DNA of 64,000 bases from Ascarosepion bandense (GCA_037127315.1 JBBBDQ010001287.1:4852501-4916500); one strand, 5' to 3'; counted from the first letter of the stretch, positions 20,521-30,875 are shown. The notes: a model not told the origin generated them from the sequence alone. A program made the numbers and translations.

Positions 20521-20614
20521 ATATATATGTGTGTGTGTGTGTGTGTGTGTAAATTTCTATCAATTTATCTATCGATCTCTCTTAGCATATATATATATAG
20601 ATGTATGTATGTAC

Positions 20615-20692
<78 letters not shown>

Positions 20693-20827
20693 TTTCTGTG
20701 CAATTGCGATTCTGTTTTTCTAAGAGTACAATTTTCTGCATCCTGAAACGATTGACAAAAAATATTATTCGATTGGTAATTAAGCCGGTATTTTTTGCTG
20801 AGATGAAAATAATGGAAGAACCTGTTG

Positions 20828-20872
<45 letters not shown>

Positions 20873-20970
20873 TTTCTGTGCTTGTGTGTGCATACAACAA
20901 AGTTGCGGGAATTAGTTAGAATTAACTTACAACTTCTTATATTTACATACATACATACATACATACACAT

Positions 20971-21058
<88 letters not shown>
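20521..21058. repeat. cluster of (TG)n, (TATC)n, (TA)n, (CATA)n and (GT)n microsatellites
   Basis: Runs at about 20528-20552, 20616-20688, 20830-20870 and 20944-21058, separated by short AT-rich unique sequence. Confidence 0.95.
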
Positions 21059-21062
<4 letters not shown>

Positions 21063-22299
21063 GTTTCGTTAACAACGACTGTCGGAAAAAACAAGCTCTA
21101 TTTGTAACATACATATTGACAAGACAAATATAATAGCCTCATCCACATGTTAAAAAAAGATAAAAATAATGGAATCATTATCAATAAATACACAAGAAAG
21201 CAACGCTCAATAATATCAACTATGCACACTATAATATGCTGACCGTGTTTGAAAAATAAAACATTCCTAAAACTCTTTAAACATATATAAAAGTGCATAA
21301 ATTTAGTTAAGAGTAAAATTTAAAAAAAAATTATTCTTGCTAATGGTTAATAGAATAGCTGAAAGCGCTCAGACATACAGAACGTTCTGACAATTTCTAC
21401 ATTATGTATGTCCAAAAAGTAAACAAAATTAAAGAAATAGAAGAAAAATTAAACAAAAATTTAACCGCAGTACCTTGTCGTTTTTAAGGAAACTTGCATA
21501 AAATTTGTAATTAATGAAAACCATAAGACTACAAAGACATGTATAGATTCATAGATATGTATACATATCGAATAAATACCTTATTACAAACAAGTCAAAT
21601 AAGTGACGAAATTGGAATATCAGTTGGCTGGTATTTCAGCAACAGGATAATATTCGTGATGTATTATTTCTACGGACGATAGTTTATTCAACTTCCAGTT
21701 GGTTGAATTTGGAATGACCGTCTCTTGCAATATCTTTCTTTTTCATCCCCTTTTTAGCAGCAGGCACCGAATTAATCTCTTTCTGACTTCTTATTTCAAA
21801 CACGGGGCTCGAACTAAATAATATTGTCTTGTGCTCTGGTTTTATTAAACAAGCACCCAGCCCGGGGTGATAATGTTAGGTATGGGCTTTCTATTTCCTC
21901 TGCCCTATGTATATGACTTACTATCCTGACACGTAAGTAATATTATTTAACATTTCAAATTCCAGGTAAGGGAGAGGAAAACTCTTTCCCTGATATTGTC
22001 TGTCTGTTCTTATCAACTGTCCTGGTAACCGGTACACAGGAAATTCTCTAAGCCGTATTTTGACCTAGAATCACATATCGTCAAAACCCATTGACAAATA
22101 TTTTGATTAAATAACTTTGACAAATTCGCCGACTTCTCCCAACCAAAATAATTTTGCACTCATTGTACTCTGCATCTGTATCTACAGAAATAGGTTTGGC
22201 AGAAATGACTTCCAGTTATATCTGTCAGAAATATCATCCATATAATGGTATACCAATATCTGCATGGTGCTTACGTTATATGGGAGAAAAAACGGATCC
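21059..22299. other. unrecognised intergenic sequence
   Basis: AT-rich, no supported gene. 21800-21815 reads B-box-like on the minus strand (TAGTTCGAGCCCCGTG) without a convincing A box. Confidence 0.4.
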
Positions 22300-22870
22300 A
22301 AATGAGCCAATCGAATGACGAGGTAATAACCAACGCCTGGCTTCAAGATCATCTAAGACAGCTATGGACATGGAAAAAGCCTACGAGGAGAAATTAAAAG
22401 CCAAATCGACTACATAAGTATCAACAAGAGATTCGTGAATGCAGTTGTACACTACAAAACCTATCTCAGGACCGATTTAAAAAGCGACCATTTCCCGGTT
22501 ATAAGTAAACTAAGAATGAAATTATGGAAACTGAGGAAGCCTAATGTAGCACCAAAATCGTAATACAGCAGACTCTTAAACGACAGGAACCAGAAGGAAA
22601 AATACCCAGACAGTGTTAAGAACAGGTACAAGGAACCACTTGAAACCGAAAACTCGAAATTGGACCCAATAAAAGAAGGTTTAGTAATATCAGCAAACAA
22701 TATGACCCCAAAGGAAAATGGACGTAGAAAGAAAAATTAGGGAATTACAAACGAGATCCACGACGTATCGCAAAAGAAACAGAGAACAACGGCAAAAAAT
22801 GGAACGGAATACCGGAACTACGCAAAGAAATAAAGAACAAATGCAGACGGTTAAAGAAAAATGGCTTAGT
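22300..22870 (+). pseudogene. RTE-L endonuclease C-terminus and linker
   Basis: Conceptual plus-strand reading gives NAVVHYKTYLRTDLKSDHFP (the conserved SDH near the end of an EEP endonuclease), then SKLRMKLWKLRKPNV and a lysine/glutamate-rich linker. Stops occur near 22560 and 22735. It covers a part of the RTE-L polyprotein absent from the other copies except 25798-26358. Confidence 0.7.
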
Positions 22871-22874
22871 GAGT

Positions 22875-23310
22875 ATGTGAGTTTTCTTTAACGGCATATC
22901 AACCATTATTATTTATTTGTATTTTAGAAAACTGAAGACGTCTACCAGTTTTGTATTAAAAAATGTATTGCTGGAAATAATTAATTTTTCATTAAAAATG
23001 TGTTATAGTAATTATTTTTTTCCTCCAAAATTGTGTTATGGTAAAAATTATTTCCTTCAAAAATATATTGTTGGTAATATTTTTCCTTCAAAAATATATA
23101 TTTTTCTATAAAAGTCTGTTTTTATACATTCATAGTGTTTTGAAGCCAGCTTGGGGTAAATATTTGTCCATAATTGGGACCCTAACAGGTGCAATCACTC
23201 TGGGTCAGGGTGGACCTAGAAAAAACAGCAATTAAGAGGTGATTCAATGCTTCTCACGACCTCACAATTTAAGGCATTGCTGCCGGATGCAGTTTACCAT
23301 CATACCCATG
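22875..23310 (+). repeat. B repeat, near full length
   Basis: Head GTTTTCTTTAACGGCATATC, middle TTTTTCCTTCAAAAATATAT, then GGGACCCTAACAGGTGCAAT, GGGTCAGGGTGGACC and GATGCAGTTTACCATCATAC. Part of the head (TTAATGCCAAAAAGGTG) is deleted relative to other copies. Confidence 0.8.
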
Positions 23311-23651
23311 AACAGAGAAAAAGAAATATATAGGAAAATTTAAAAGCGGTGAGAGAGAAGATAAAAATATGATGTTAAAAATAAGGAAAAAGAAAGAAAA
23401 AGAGAAGAGACAAAAAAAGAAAAGAAGTGCGACATACAGATAGAGAGAGAGAGAGAGAGACAGAGAAAATATGATATAATGGTAAGAATGAAAAAGTGTG
23501 AAAAAATGAACAGATTCCAGTTGTGTATTAAATGTATTGCTAGGAATAATTTTTTCCTTCAAAAATGTATTATTGGTAAGATTTTTCATTCAAATATGTA
23601 TATTTTTCTATAAAGTCTGTTCCTATATATATACTTCTATAAAAGTCTGGT
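23311..23651. repeat. purine-rich spacer and B internal fragment
   Basis: 23311-23514 is AG-rich with GATATGATGTT-like wording resembling the big purine arrays; 23515-23640 repeats the B middle (ATTGCTAGGAATAATTTTTT). 33208-33905 shows the same order of B followed by AG-rich sequence. Confidence 0.6.
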
Positions 23652-24283
23652 CCTGGGTATTTTTTTTTTTTTTTTATAAGCGTTTCACCCCGAGCAAGGC
23701 ATGTCACTGCCACTACTGTGCAGGGGGCTACGTAGAGTGGAGAAAGGCTGATTAAATATAGGAAATAACAGAGGGTGGGTGATAGGCGGGTGAGGATACC
23801 GAGAATGAGGGTTGGGTAGATGAGAGTGTTGTGAGAATAGTTGGGAGTTAGTGTGATAGGAGGTGTCTATTGACCCTACATTTAAACACCTGGAGATTGT
23901 AACTGTCGGGAAAGCAGACTTGTGGAAGGGAGTTCCACAGGCGGGAAGCGCGAGAAAAGAAGCTGTTGGAGTAGAATTTACGGTTACATCTTATTTGTTT
24001 AACTGTAAAAGGGTGGGACCTAGTTGCTAATCTAGTATCTCGTGTAAATTCGTGCTTAGGCGGCACCAGTGATCTAAGCTCTTCGGAGCAGAAGCCATGA
24101 AAGTACTTGTAGAAGAGGCACAGGGAAGCTACATCACGCCGGTGTGAGAGCGGCTGCAGCCGGTCTGCCAAGTCAGTATCAACCACGTTACAGATCCTCC
24201 TTTGTATTTTGTCAAGAAGTCCAAGGAGAGCAGCAGGGGCACCCGACCAGATATGGCAGCAATATTCAATACACGGGCGAATG
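23652..24283 (-). pseudogene. J-LINE 3' end
   Basis: The minus-strand frame at 24354-23848 encodes TIRPCIEYCCHIWSGAP, DKIQRRICNVVDTDLADRL, SHRRDVASLCLFYKYFHGF, SRLWNSLPQVCFPDSYNLQ and VNRHLLSH-stop. The 3' UTR runs to CCTGCACAGTAG and CCTTGCTCGGGGTGAAACG, then poly(A) (plus-strand poly(T) at about 23658-23675). 5' truncated at about 24283, where it joins a B element. The terminal frame is clean, so fairly young. Confidence 0.88.
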
Positions 24284-24780
24284 GTAGGTATGACGGTAAA
24301 CTGCATCCAGCAGCAAGGCCTCTGATTGAGAGGTTGTGAGGAGCATGGAACCACCTCTTAATTGCTGTTGTTCCCAGGTTCACTCTGACCCGAAGTGGCA
24401 GCACCTGTTAGGGTCCCAGCTATGGGTAAATAGCTAACCCCAAACTGGGGTCAAAACACTATGAAAGTATAAAAATACTTTTATAGAAATATAATATATA
24501 TATAAATACTTTTATAGAAAAATATACACTTTTTGATGAAAAACATTACCAACAACTTTTTTCTTAAGAAAAAAATTACCAGCAATACATTTTTTAATAC
24601 GAAACTAGAAGACATCTTCAGTTTTCTAAAATAAAATAAAAAAAACTTTTTTCGTCAAAATCTGACGAAATCAACTTTCTTACTACAACCGAACATTAAA
24701 AAATAACTTTAAACTGTAATTTTTCGGCATGAAATAACCCAAATAGATTGATATGCCGTTAAACAAAACTCAAATCAAAA
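24284..24780 (-). repeat. B repeat, full length
   Basis: Minus-strand copy from TGACGGTAAACTGCATCC at the left to the head GCCGTTAAACAAAACTC at the right. Abuts the 5' truncation of the J-LINE. Confidence 0.85.
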
Positions 24781-24796
24781 CATAAAAGTCTTTTTT

Positions 24797-24985
24797 ATAC
24801 TTTTGACCCCAGTTTAGGGTAAACTATTTACCAATATTTGGGACCCTAACAGTTGCTACCACCCTGGGTCAGAGTGGACCTGGGACAACAGCAGTTAAGA
24901 GGTGGTTCCATATTCCTGAAAACCTCGAATCTTCTAATTAGAGGCCTTGCTACCGGATGTAGTTTATCGTCATGAAGAATGGCTT
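24797..24985 (+). repeat. B repeat 3' part
   Basis: TTTTGACCCCAGTTTAGGGT, GGGACCCTAACAGTTGC, GGGTCAGAGTGGACC, then GTAGTTTATCGTCATG. Lies head-to-head with the minus B copy just upstream. Confidence 0.75.
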
Positions 24986-25100
24986 GACGACAAATGTGCA
25001 GAAATAGAGAGATTGAGTATGAAAAATAAAAGAGCTATGCATAAAAAATAAGATATACTCGGAAACAGGATGCGTAAAATCCAAAAACGGGACGCTTTTA

Positions 25101-25435
25101 TTTTTTGAATCATATCACCGCGAGCAATGCGGTAAAGCCACAGATGTGCAGGGGACTACGTAAGAGTGAAAAGATTGGAAAAGAGAAAGCTGGAAACCAC
25201 ATCCTAAACAGGGAAGAAGAGATGAGCCTCTTCACCTGTTCAATAGACGTGGGTGGAGTGTGAACCGAGCGAGAGTTTAGTCTATCTACTCCAATTGAAA
25301 AAAAAAAGGAGTGAAAAGATTGGAAAAGAGAAAGCCGGAAACCAAATCCTAAACAGGGAACAAGAGATGAGCCTCTTCACCTGTTCTATAGATGTGGGTG
25401 GAGTGTGAACCGGGCAACAGTTCACATTAGAGAAA
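25101..25435 (-). mobile_element. E element, dimeric copy
   Basis: Two E bodies (each with GTGGGTGGAGTGTGAACCG on the plus strand) with one shared J-LINE-like 3' terminus and poly(A) on the minus strand. Same dimer layout as 3494-3921. Confidence 0.7.
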
Positions 25436-25439
25436 AAAA

Positions 25440-25797
25440 TAGTTCAGTAATGGGATGAATATACCATGGATCGAGCGTGTGAGCAATGATGAGGTCTGAG
25501 AAATGAAGGAAACAAAAAGGAAATTAATACTGAGCATCAGGAAGAGACAGCTGAAGTTCCTGGGGCACGCAATGAGGAAGGAGGGCCTGGTAAATCTGAT
25601 ACAAATAGGTCAGATAGAGGGAAAAAAGACAGGGGAAAGCAACGGATAACATATTTGAAGGACCTAATCAGGTGGATGACAGAACGAGGATTGCATGGTG
25701 TAACAGAAGAAGGCGTGCTCAGAGACACCAAGGATAGGGAAACGTAGAAAGCCATGGTCGCCTATGTCCTGAAGGGACAGGGCACATAGAAGAAGAA
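25440..25797 (+). pseudogene. RTE-L 3' end fragment
   Basis: Encodes in broken frames [29 protein letters not shown] and the EGQGT end, finishing GGGCACATAGAAGAAGAAG. Frameshifts near 25615 and 25745. Confidence 0.8.
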
Positions 25798-26358
25798 GAA
25801 TATAGGAGATTTCACCTACGACGAAAGAAAACAACCGGTAATACGCAGAAATATTAAAAACTGAAGTGGATGTTGCACTGAAGAATTTGAATAGAAACAA
25901 AGTAGCAGGACCAGACGTTATTGTAATAGAAATGCTGTCAACGTTAGACGATTTCTGCGTACGCATGATTACAGAAATAATAATGAATTCTAAAATAGTG
26001 GATATATACCGAAAGACCTAAGCAGATCGATTTTCATGGCATTCACTCGGGCGTGAACGAATGCGAACTCCAGCGAACAATCGGCTTAATGAGCCACATA
26101 ACAAAACTCATCAACCGAATTTGAAGTATAGAGCGTGCAGCAGAACCAGGCCAGAAATAGGACAAGAACAATGCGGATTTGTCAAGGATAAAGGAACAAG
26201 GAATGCTATATTTATGCTCAGAATGTCATCAGAAACGGAAATACAAATGCAGAAGCGCGTACAACTGTGTTTTATAGACTACGTAAAGGTGTTCGACAAA
26301 GTACGCCACAAAAACTTGCTCGGCAAGCTCTACATTAGAATAATAAAAAATTGTACTG
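25798..26358 (+). pseudogene. RTE-L RT fingers to motif A, host of a nested insertion
   Basis: Contains LKTEVDVALKNLNRNKVAGPD (RT finger block), GFVKDKGTRNAIFMLR and QLCFIDYVKVFDKVRH (motif A, catalytic Asp kept). A stop occurs near 26020. The sequence breaks off after IRIIKN at about 26358, where a minus-strand RTE-L copy begins, and resumes at 27590. Confidence 0.85.
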
Positions 26359-26958
26359 GTAGCTTCTTCTTCTTCTTCTTCTTCTTCTTCTATGTGCCCT
26401 GTCCCTTCAGGGCGTATACTACCATGGTTCTCCACGTCTCCCCCCACCTTTGTGACTCTTAGTATGTTTGCTCCTGTTACACCTCGCAACCCCCGTTCCG
26501 TCATCCACCTGATCAGGCCCTTCAAATATGCTATCCGCTGCCTTCCTCTGTCTCTTCTTCCCTCTATCTGGCCAGTCAGTAACAGGTTCTCCAAGCTCTC
26601 CTTCCTCATTGCGTGTCCTAGGAACTTCAGTTGTCTCTTCCTGGTGCTCAGTATTAATTTCCTTTTTGTTGCCATTCTTTCCAACACCTCATCGTTGCTT
26701 GCATGCTCAGTCTACGATATCCGCAGCATCCTTCTGTAGAACCACATTTCCGCTGCTTCAAGTTTTGTCCTCATTTTCGATGATATTGTCCAGCATTCAC
26801 TGCCGTATTGAAGAACTGGCATCACGTCGCAGTCCAGCACTCTTTTCTTTGTTTCGAGTGAACTTTTCTTGTGTGTTAGTACTTTGCTCATCTTCTTGAA
26901 TGCATCCTTGTGCTTTTGGATCTCAGTAATATAAATGTATAGAAACTGCTATGGTCAC

Positions 26959-27013
26959 AAAGTGAGGGGTCAGTTTAGATATTGATTGTAATATGGAACT
27001 GATCCCCCACTTT
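26959..27013. repeat. FB55 copy 4
   Basis: Left arm AAAGTGAGGGGTCAGTT, right arm AACTGATCCCCCACTTT; positioned at the junction of RTE-L tandem units. Confidence 0.88.
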
Positions 27014-27247
27014 ATATCCAGCATCCTTCTGTAGAGCCACATTTCCGCTGCTTCAAGTTTTGTCCTCATTTTCGATGATATTGTCCAGCATTCACTGCCG
27101 TATTGAAGAACTGACATCACATCCAGCACTCTTTTCTTTGTTTCGAGTGAACTTTTCTTGTGTGTTAGTACTTTGCTCATCTTCTTGAATGCATCCTTGT
27201 GCTTTTGGATCTCAGTAATATAAATGTATAGAAACTGCTATGGTCAC

Positions 27248-27302
27248 AAAGTGAGGGGTCAGTTTAGATATTGATTGTAATATGGAACTGATCCCCCACT
27301 TT
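27248..27302. repeat. FB55 copy 5
   Basis: Same sequence as copy 4, 289 bp away, in the next tandem unit. Confidence 0.88.
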
Positions 27303-27589
27303 ATATCCAGCATCCTTCTGTAGAGCCACATTTCCGCTGCTTCAAGTTTTGTCCTCATTTTCGATGATATTGTCCAGCATTCACTGCCGTATTGAAGAAC
27401 TGACATCACATCCAGCACTCTTTTCTTTGTTTCGAGTGAACTTTTCTTGTGTGTTAGTACTTTGCTCATCTTCTTGAATGCGTAATTTGGTATAGCAATT
27501 CGCCTTCGGATCTCTGTGTCGCACTTTTCATCTTTTGTTAGAACACTTCTTAGGTATTTAAATTTTTGTACGGAGATAATAAAGAAAGC

Positions 27590-28137
27590 ACGTAAAGAAA
27601 TTTAAATATCTGAGAAGTGTTCTAACAGAGGACGGAAAGTGCGACACTGAGATCCGAAAACGTATTGACATGGCCAAAGACGCATCCCAAATGCTGAGTA
27701 GAGTATTGCGAAACTTTCGCTGGAAACTATGAAAAGAATATGAGACTGTTATGTGATTTCTATCCGCCTATATAGCCGCGAACGCCCGACAATTCCCTCA
27801 AAGATGAAGGAAATACTCGAAGCAAAAGAAGTATGGTTCTACAGAAGGATGCTGAGGATGCTATGGACCGATCCTGTGAGCAACAACGAGATTTTGGAAA
27901 GAATGGAAATAAAAATGAAACGTATACTTAACATCAAGAAGAGAGAGCTGAGGCTTCGGGGACATGCAATGAGAAAAGGGCTTTGAAAATATGATACTCA
28001 CATGGCGGATAAAGGAAAAGAAACAATGGTAAACAGTTTTGGAGAAATAAGAGTACAGCATATAGTAAGAGCAACAAAGAACAAGGAGAGGTAGAGGCCC
28101 ATGACCGCCTACGTCCCGAAGGGATGCAGTACAAAAA
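27590..28137 (+). pseudogene. RTE-L motif E to C-terminus, continuation of 25798-26358
   Basis: Resumes with [20 protein letters not shown], then [25 protein letters not shown] and RELRLRGHAMRKG. Ends near 28137 with a worn EGMQY-like terminus and several stops. About 370 bp covering RT motifs B to D is missing between the two halves. Confidence 0.78.
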
Positions 28138-28370
28138 GAAATGATTTATGTATGGCATTTTTGTGGAGTATTTCTCGGAGGCATGCATGGGAGGTATTTC
28201 TCTATTTCTCAATTGCTTTCTTTTTTCCCTTTTAACCAGCATTTTTCATAACCTTTTTTACACATACCACATTTGTTATTTTGTGTATAGAATAGTGTTA
28301 CTGCTTTCTTTCGTGTCTTTCTATCGATGTAATTTAATTACAAATCTTACGACACTTTAGGCTGACTGGC
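28138..28370. other. unrecognised spacer
   Basis: AT-rich, no supported gene. Confidence 0.4.
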
Positions 28371-28373
28371 TGG

Positions 28374-28425
<52 letters not shown>

Positions 28426-28516
28426 CAGAGTTTTAATATCTATTTCATTCGGTTAATATCTAACTCTCTCTTTCTCTCTTTATTTTGATATCAATCTATC
28501 CATCTTATTTTGTTAA

Positions 28517-28549
<33 letters not shown>

Positions 28550-28670
28550 CAATCTGTACATATCTATCTATATCATTGTTTTAAAATCTATATCATTCGG
28601 TTAAGGTCTAACACTCTCTTTCTTTTAATATTAATCTATTTTGTTTTATTAATATCTATCTCATTCTTAA

Positions 28671-28746
<76 letters not shown>
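28371..28746. repeat. (TATC)n runs and (TA)n
   Basis: Four tetranucleotide blocks separated by CATTCGGTTAATATCTA-like spacers, ending in (TA)n at 28699-28745. The spacers themselves are repeats of one another. Confidence 0.95.
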
Positions 28747-28749
<3 letters not shown>

Positions 28750-28771
28750 CCTCTCGACCACGAATGACCAA
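28747..28771 (-). repeat. inverted tRNA-like 5' half
   Basis: Minus strand reads GGTCATTCGTGGTCGAGAGG, the same as the 5' half of the tRNA-like sequence at 28837 but in opposite orientation, 65 bases away. Confidence 0.7.
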
Positions 28772-28836
28772 TAGACTAAACGAAGTCACATCAAGCCTAT
28801 ATAACACATATATATCGACTTTCCTTTAAGCTGTTG

Positions 28837-28930
28837 GTCATTCGTGGACGAGACGTCTAAGACACGCCAGATCAATTGATGGCTTCCCCTATGTGGATAG
28901 GGTTCGCAGGTTCGATTCCTGCCGAATGAC
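28837..28930 (+). tRNA. tRNA-Leu(CAA)-like sequence, probable pseudogene or SINE head
   Basis: The acceptor arms GTCATTC and GAATGAC pair perfectly (7 bp). The T arm GCAGGTTCGATTCCTGC has a perfect 5 bp stem. A long class II variable arm, CCCTAT-GTGG-ATAGGG, is present. The anticodon region CCAGATCAATTGATGG aligns with tRNA-Leu and suggests CAA, but the arm has one extra base and poor pairing. The D-arm/A box GTGGACGAGACGTCTAAG departs from TGGCCGAGTGG. Paired arms with a damaged D and anticodon arm favour a pseudogene. Confidence 0.55.
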
Positions 28931-28974
28931 ATATTTTCGTAAGAAAAATTTATCGTAAATAATGAGGTCGTTAG

Positions 28975-28976
<2 letters not shown>

Positions 28977-29023
<47 letters not shown>
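28977..29023. repeat. (TA)n microsatellite
   Basis: About 23 AT units. Confidence 0.97.
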
Positions 29024-29024
<1 letters not shown>

Positions 29025-29509
29025 TGTTTGTTTATAAACAGAATATCTACTTAAATACGAGTATCGATCAAAAGTAATGTTCAAACAAATAACTTCAAAT
29101 TGTCGTTTGTTTAAAAACCATTTCGTTAATATATCTTTCGCATTGACTCAATGATCCCGACTACAACCGACTTTGGTGTAGGAGAAGGAAAACTCTGAAT
29201 TGAAAACTGTATGTAGCCCTGGCAAAGCACAGATGATGCAGCTAAGGAAAGGATCATTCGCATTGACTTGGTGAGCCCGACTACTGAGCCCGACTACTAG
29301 GGTCAAAATAAAATTTAAGAGTTTGCGCGAAGATTTTAGAGTTGAGGATTTGAAGTTTAATTTTGGAAGGAACCAGAAACCTATTCCTAATCAAGACATA
29401 TGGGATAAACCTCTACTCCTGTTCAAAAGACCGAGTAGGTGTATAACTCTGATAACAGATTTTATTTCACACCAAAAGCAAGCTGAAAAAAAATGTCATC
29501 TATTTAATT
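29024..29509. other. unrecognised; short local duplication
   Basis: TCGCATTGACTCAATGATCC (29139) is partly repeated as TCGCATTGACTTGGTGAGCC (about 29258), and GAGCCCGACTACT occurs twice near 29273-29299. No gene supported. Confidence 0.45.
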
Positions 29510-29817
29510 CAATCAGTCAGTTAATGCCATACGTGATACAGCCTTAACCGTTCATGTCTCGAAAGAAACATGACCGACTGGGCCGAATATTATCCTGCAG
29601 TAGGTTGGCATTGATTTCTGCGATAGACTGGTTGCCAGCCAAGGCTATAGAACCCAATCTGTTCTATATTTTAACCCATAACTGAAGGGGATGGACGGAT
29701 TAATAACTTTCATAATGATATTTGTGCGAAAGTGAACGCAAGGAATTCAAATGGAATTCGAAATCGGCTCCCCCGATTTGTCGTTCCGAGTCGATATCCA
29801 CTGCACCACAACGCACA
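29510..29817 (-). mobile_element. SINE-A, full length with target-site duplication
   Basis: Complete minus-strand copy. The 9 bp sequence TATTTAATT flanks it at 29501-29509 and 29818-29826, consistent with retroposition. Contains the stem-loop region (mutated to CATGTCTCGAAAGAAACATG on the plus strand) and the tRNA-like head. Confidence 0.88.
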
Positions 29818-29907
29818 TATTTAATTAATGGCAACAATATGATGTAGGACAGAATGTTTAAATAAGACATTTCTCTTTAAATCAGTTTATTAAGAACTTG
29901 CTTTCTT

Positions 29908-30875
29908 TTTAAAATCGTTTCACCCCGAGCAAGGCATTTCACTGCCACTATTGCGCAGGGGTTACATAGAGTGGTGAGAAAGGATGGTTAGTGGTGAGAA
30001 AAGATAGTTAGATATAGTAAATGTCAGAAGTAGGGTGACAGACGGGTTAAGATACCGAGAATGAGGGTTGGGTAGATGGTGAGAGTGTTGGGAGAATAGA
30101 TGCAAGTTAGTGTGATAGGTGTCTATTGACCTTACATTTAAACTCCTGGAGATTGTAGCCGTCGGGAAAGCAGACACATGGAAGGGAATTCCACAGGCCG
30201 GAAGCGCGAGAAAAGAAGCTGTTGGAGTAGAAATTACGGTTACATCTTATCTGTTTTACTGTAAAAGTGTGAGACCTAGTTGCAAATCTAGTATCTCATG
30301 TAAATTCATACCTAGGCGGCACCAATGATCTAAGTTCATCGGAGCAGAAGCCATGAAAGTATTTGTAGAAGAGGCACAGGGAAACCACATCACGCCGGTG
30401 AGAGAGTGGTTGCAGCCGGTCTGCCAAGTCAATATCGATCACGTTACAGATTCTCCGTTGTATTTTGTCAAGAAGCACAAGGAGAGTAACTGGGGCACCC
30501 GACCAGATATGGCAGCAGTACTCGATACACGGGCGGATGGTAGATTTATATATGTGCAGGATAGATTCAGGCGGGAAAAACTTCCGGGCCCTGCACAGAG
30601 AACCGACTTTCATAGCGGCGGATTTGGCAATGGATTCGATATAGTCATTCCATTTGAGGTCCGCCGAGAGTATAAGGCCAAGGAGGCGTAGTGTTTTACT
30701 CTCTGGGAGGTAGATGCGATTGTCTGTGGTGGTTAGTTGATAGCAGCTTTGTTTTAGTGGCATTAAAATTTACGAGGCATTTCCTACCCCAGGCCACTAC
30801 GGATTGGAGGTCCTTTTCAAGCTTGGCATCGAGGTTCGCTTTGTCGCCCACACCGGGTTTTTATTTTAGCGAACT
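29908..30875 (-). pseudogene. J-LINE 3' third
   Basis: Minus-strand reading from about 30875: NLDAKLEKDLQSVVAWG, CLVNFNATKTKL, LPESKTLRLLGLILSADLKW, SIAKSAAMKVGSLCRARKFF, STIRPCIEYCCHIWSGAP, DKIQRRICNVIDIDLADRL, SHRRDVVSLCLFYKYFHGF. A frameshift near 30296 leads to the RLWNSLP and FKCKVN end, then a 3' UTR to 29908 finishing CCTTGCTCGGGGTGAAACG. The RT thumb/connection and C-terminal tail are kept; the catalytic RT core is lost. Confidence 0.88.

Larger units (their letters stand above)
26359..27572 (-). pseudogene. RTE-L copy with tandem 289 bp units, inserted on the minus strand
   Basis: Read on the minus strand it runs from FKYLRSVL (27567) through TEIRRRIA, two exact 289 bp repeats each containing [38 protein letters not shown] and an FB55 copy, into a third C-terminal unit ending in [41 protein letters not shown] and a (GAA)n tail at 26367-26391. 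The rearrangement junctions are the same as at 633-1527. Upstream RT motifs are absent. Confidence 0.88.

Noticed and set aside
21800..21815. tRNA B-box-like TAGTTCGAGCCCCGTG on the minus strand
   Set aside because: No A box at proper spacing and no arm pairing.
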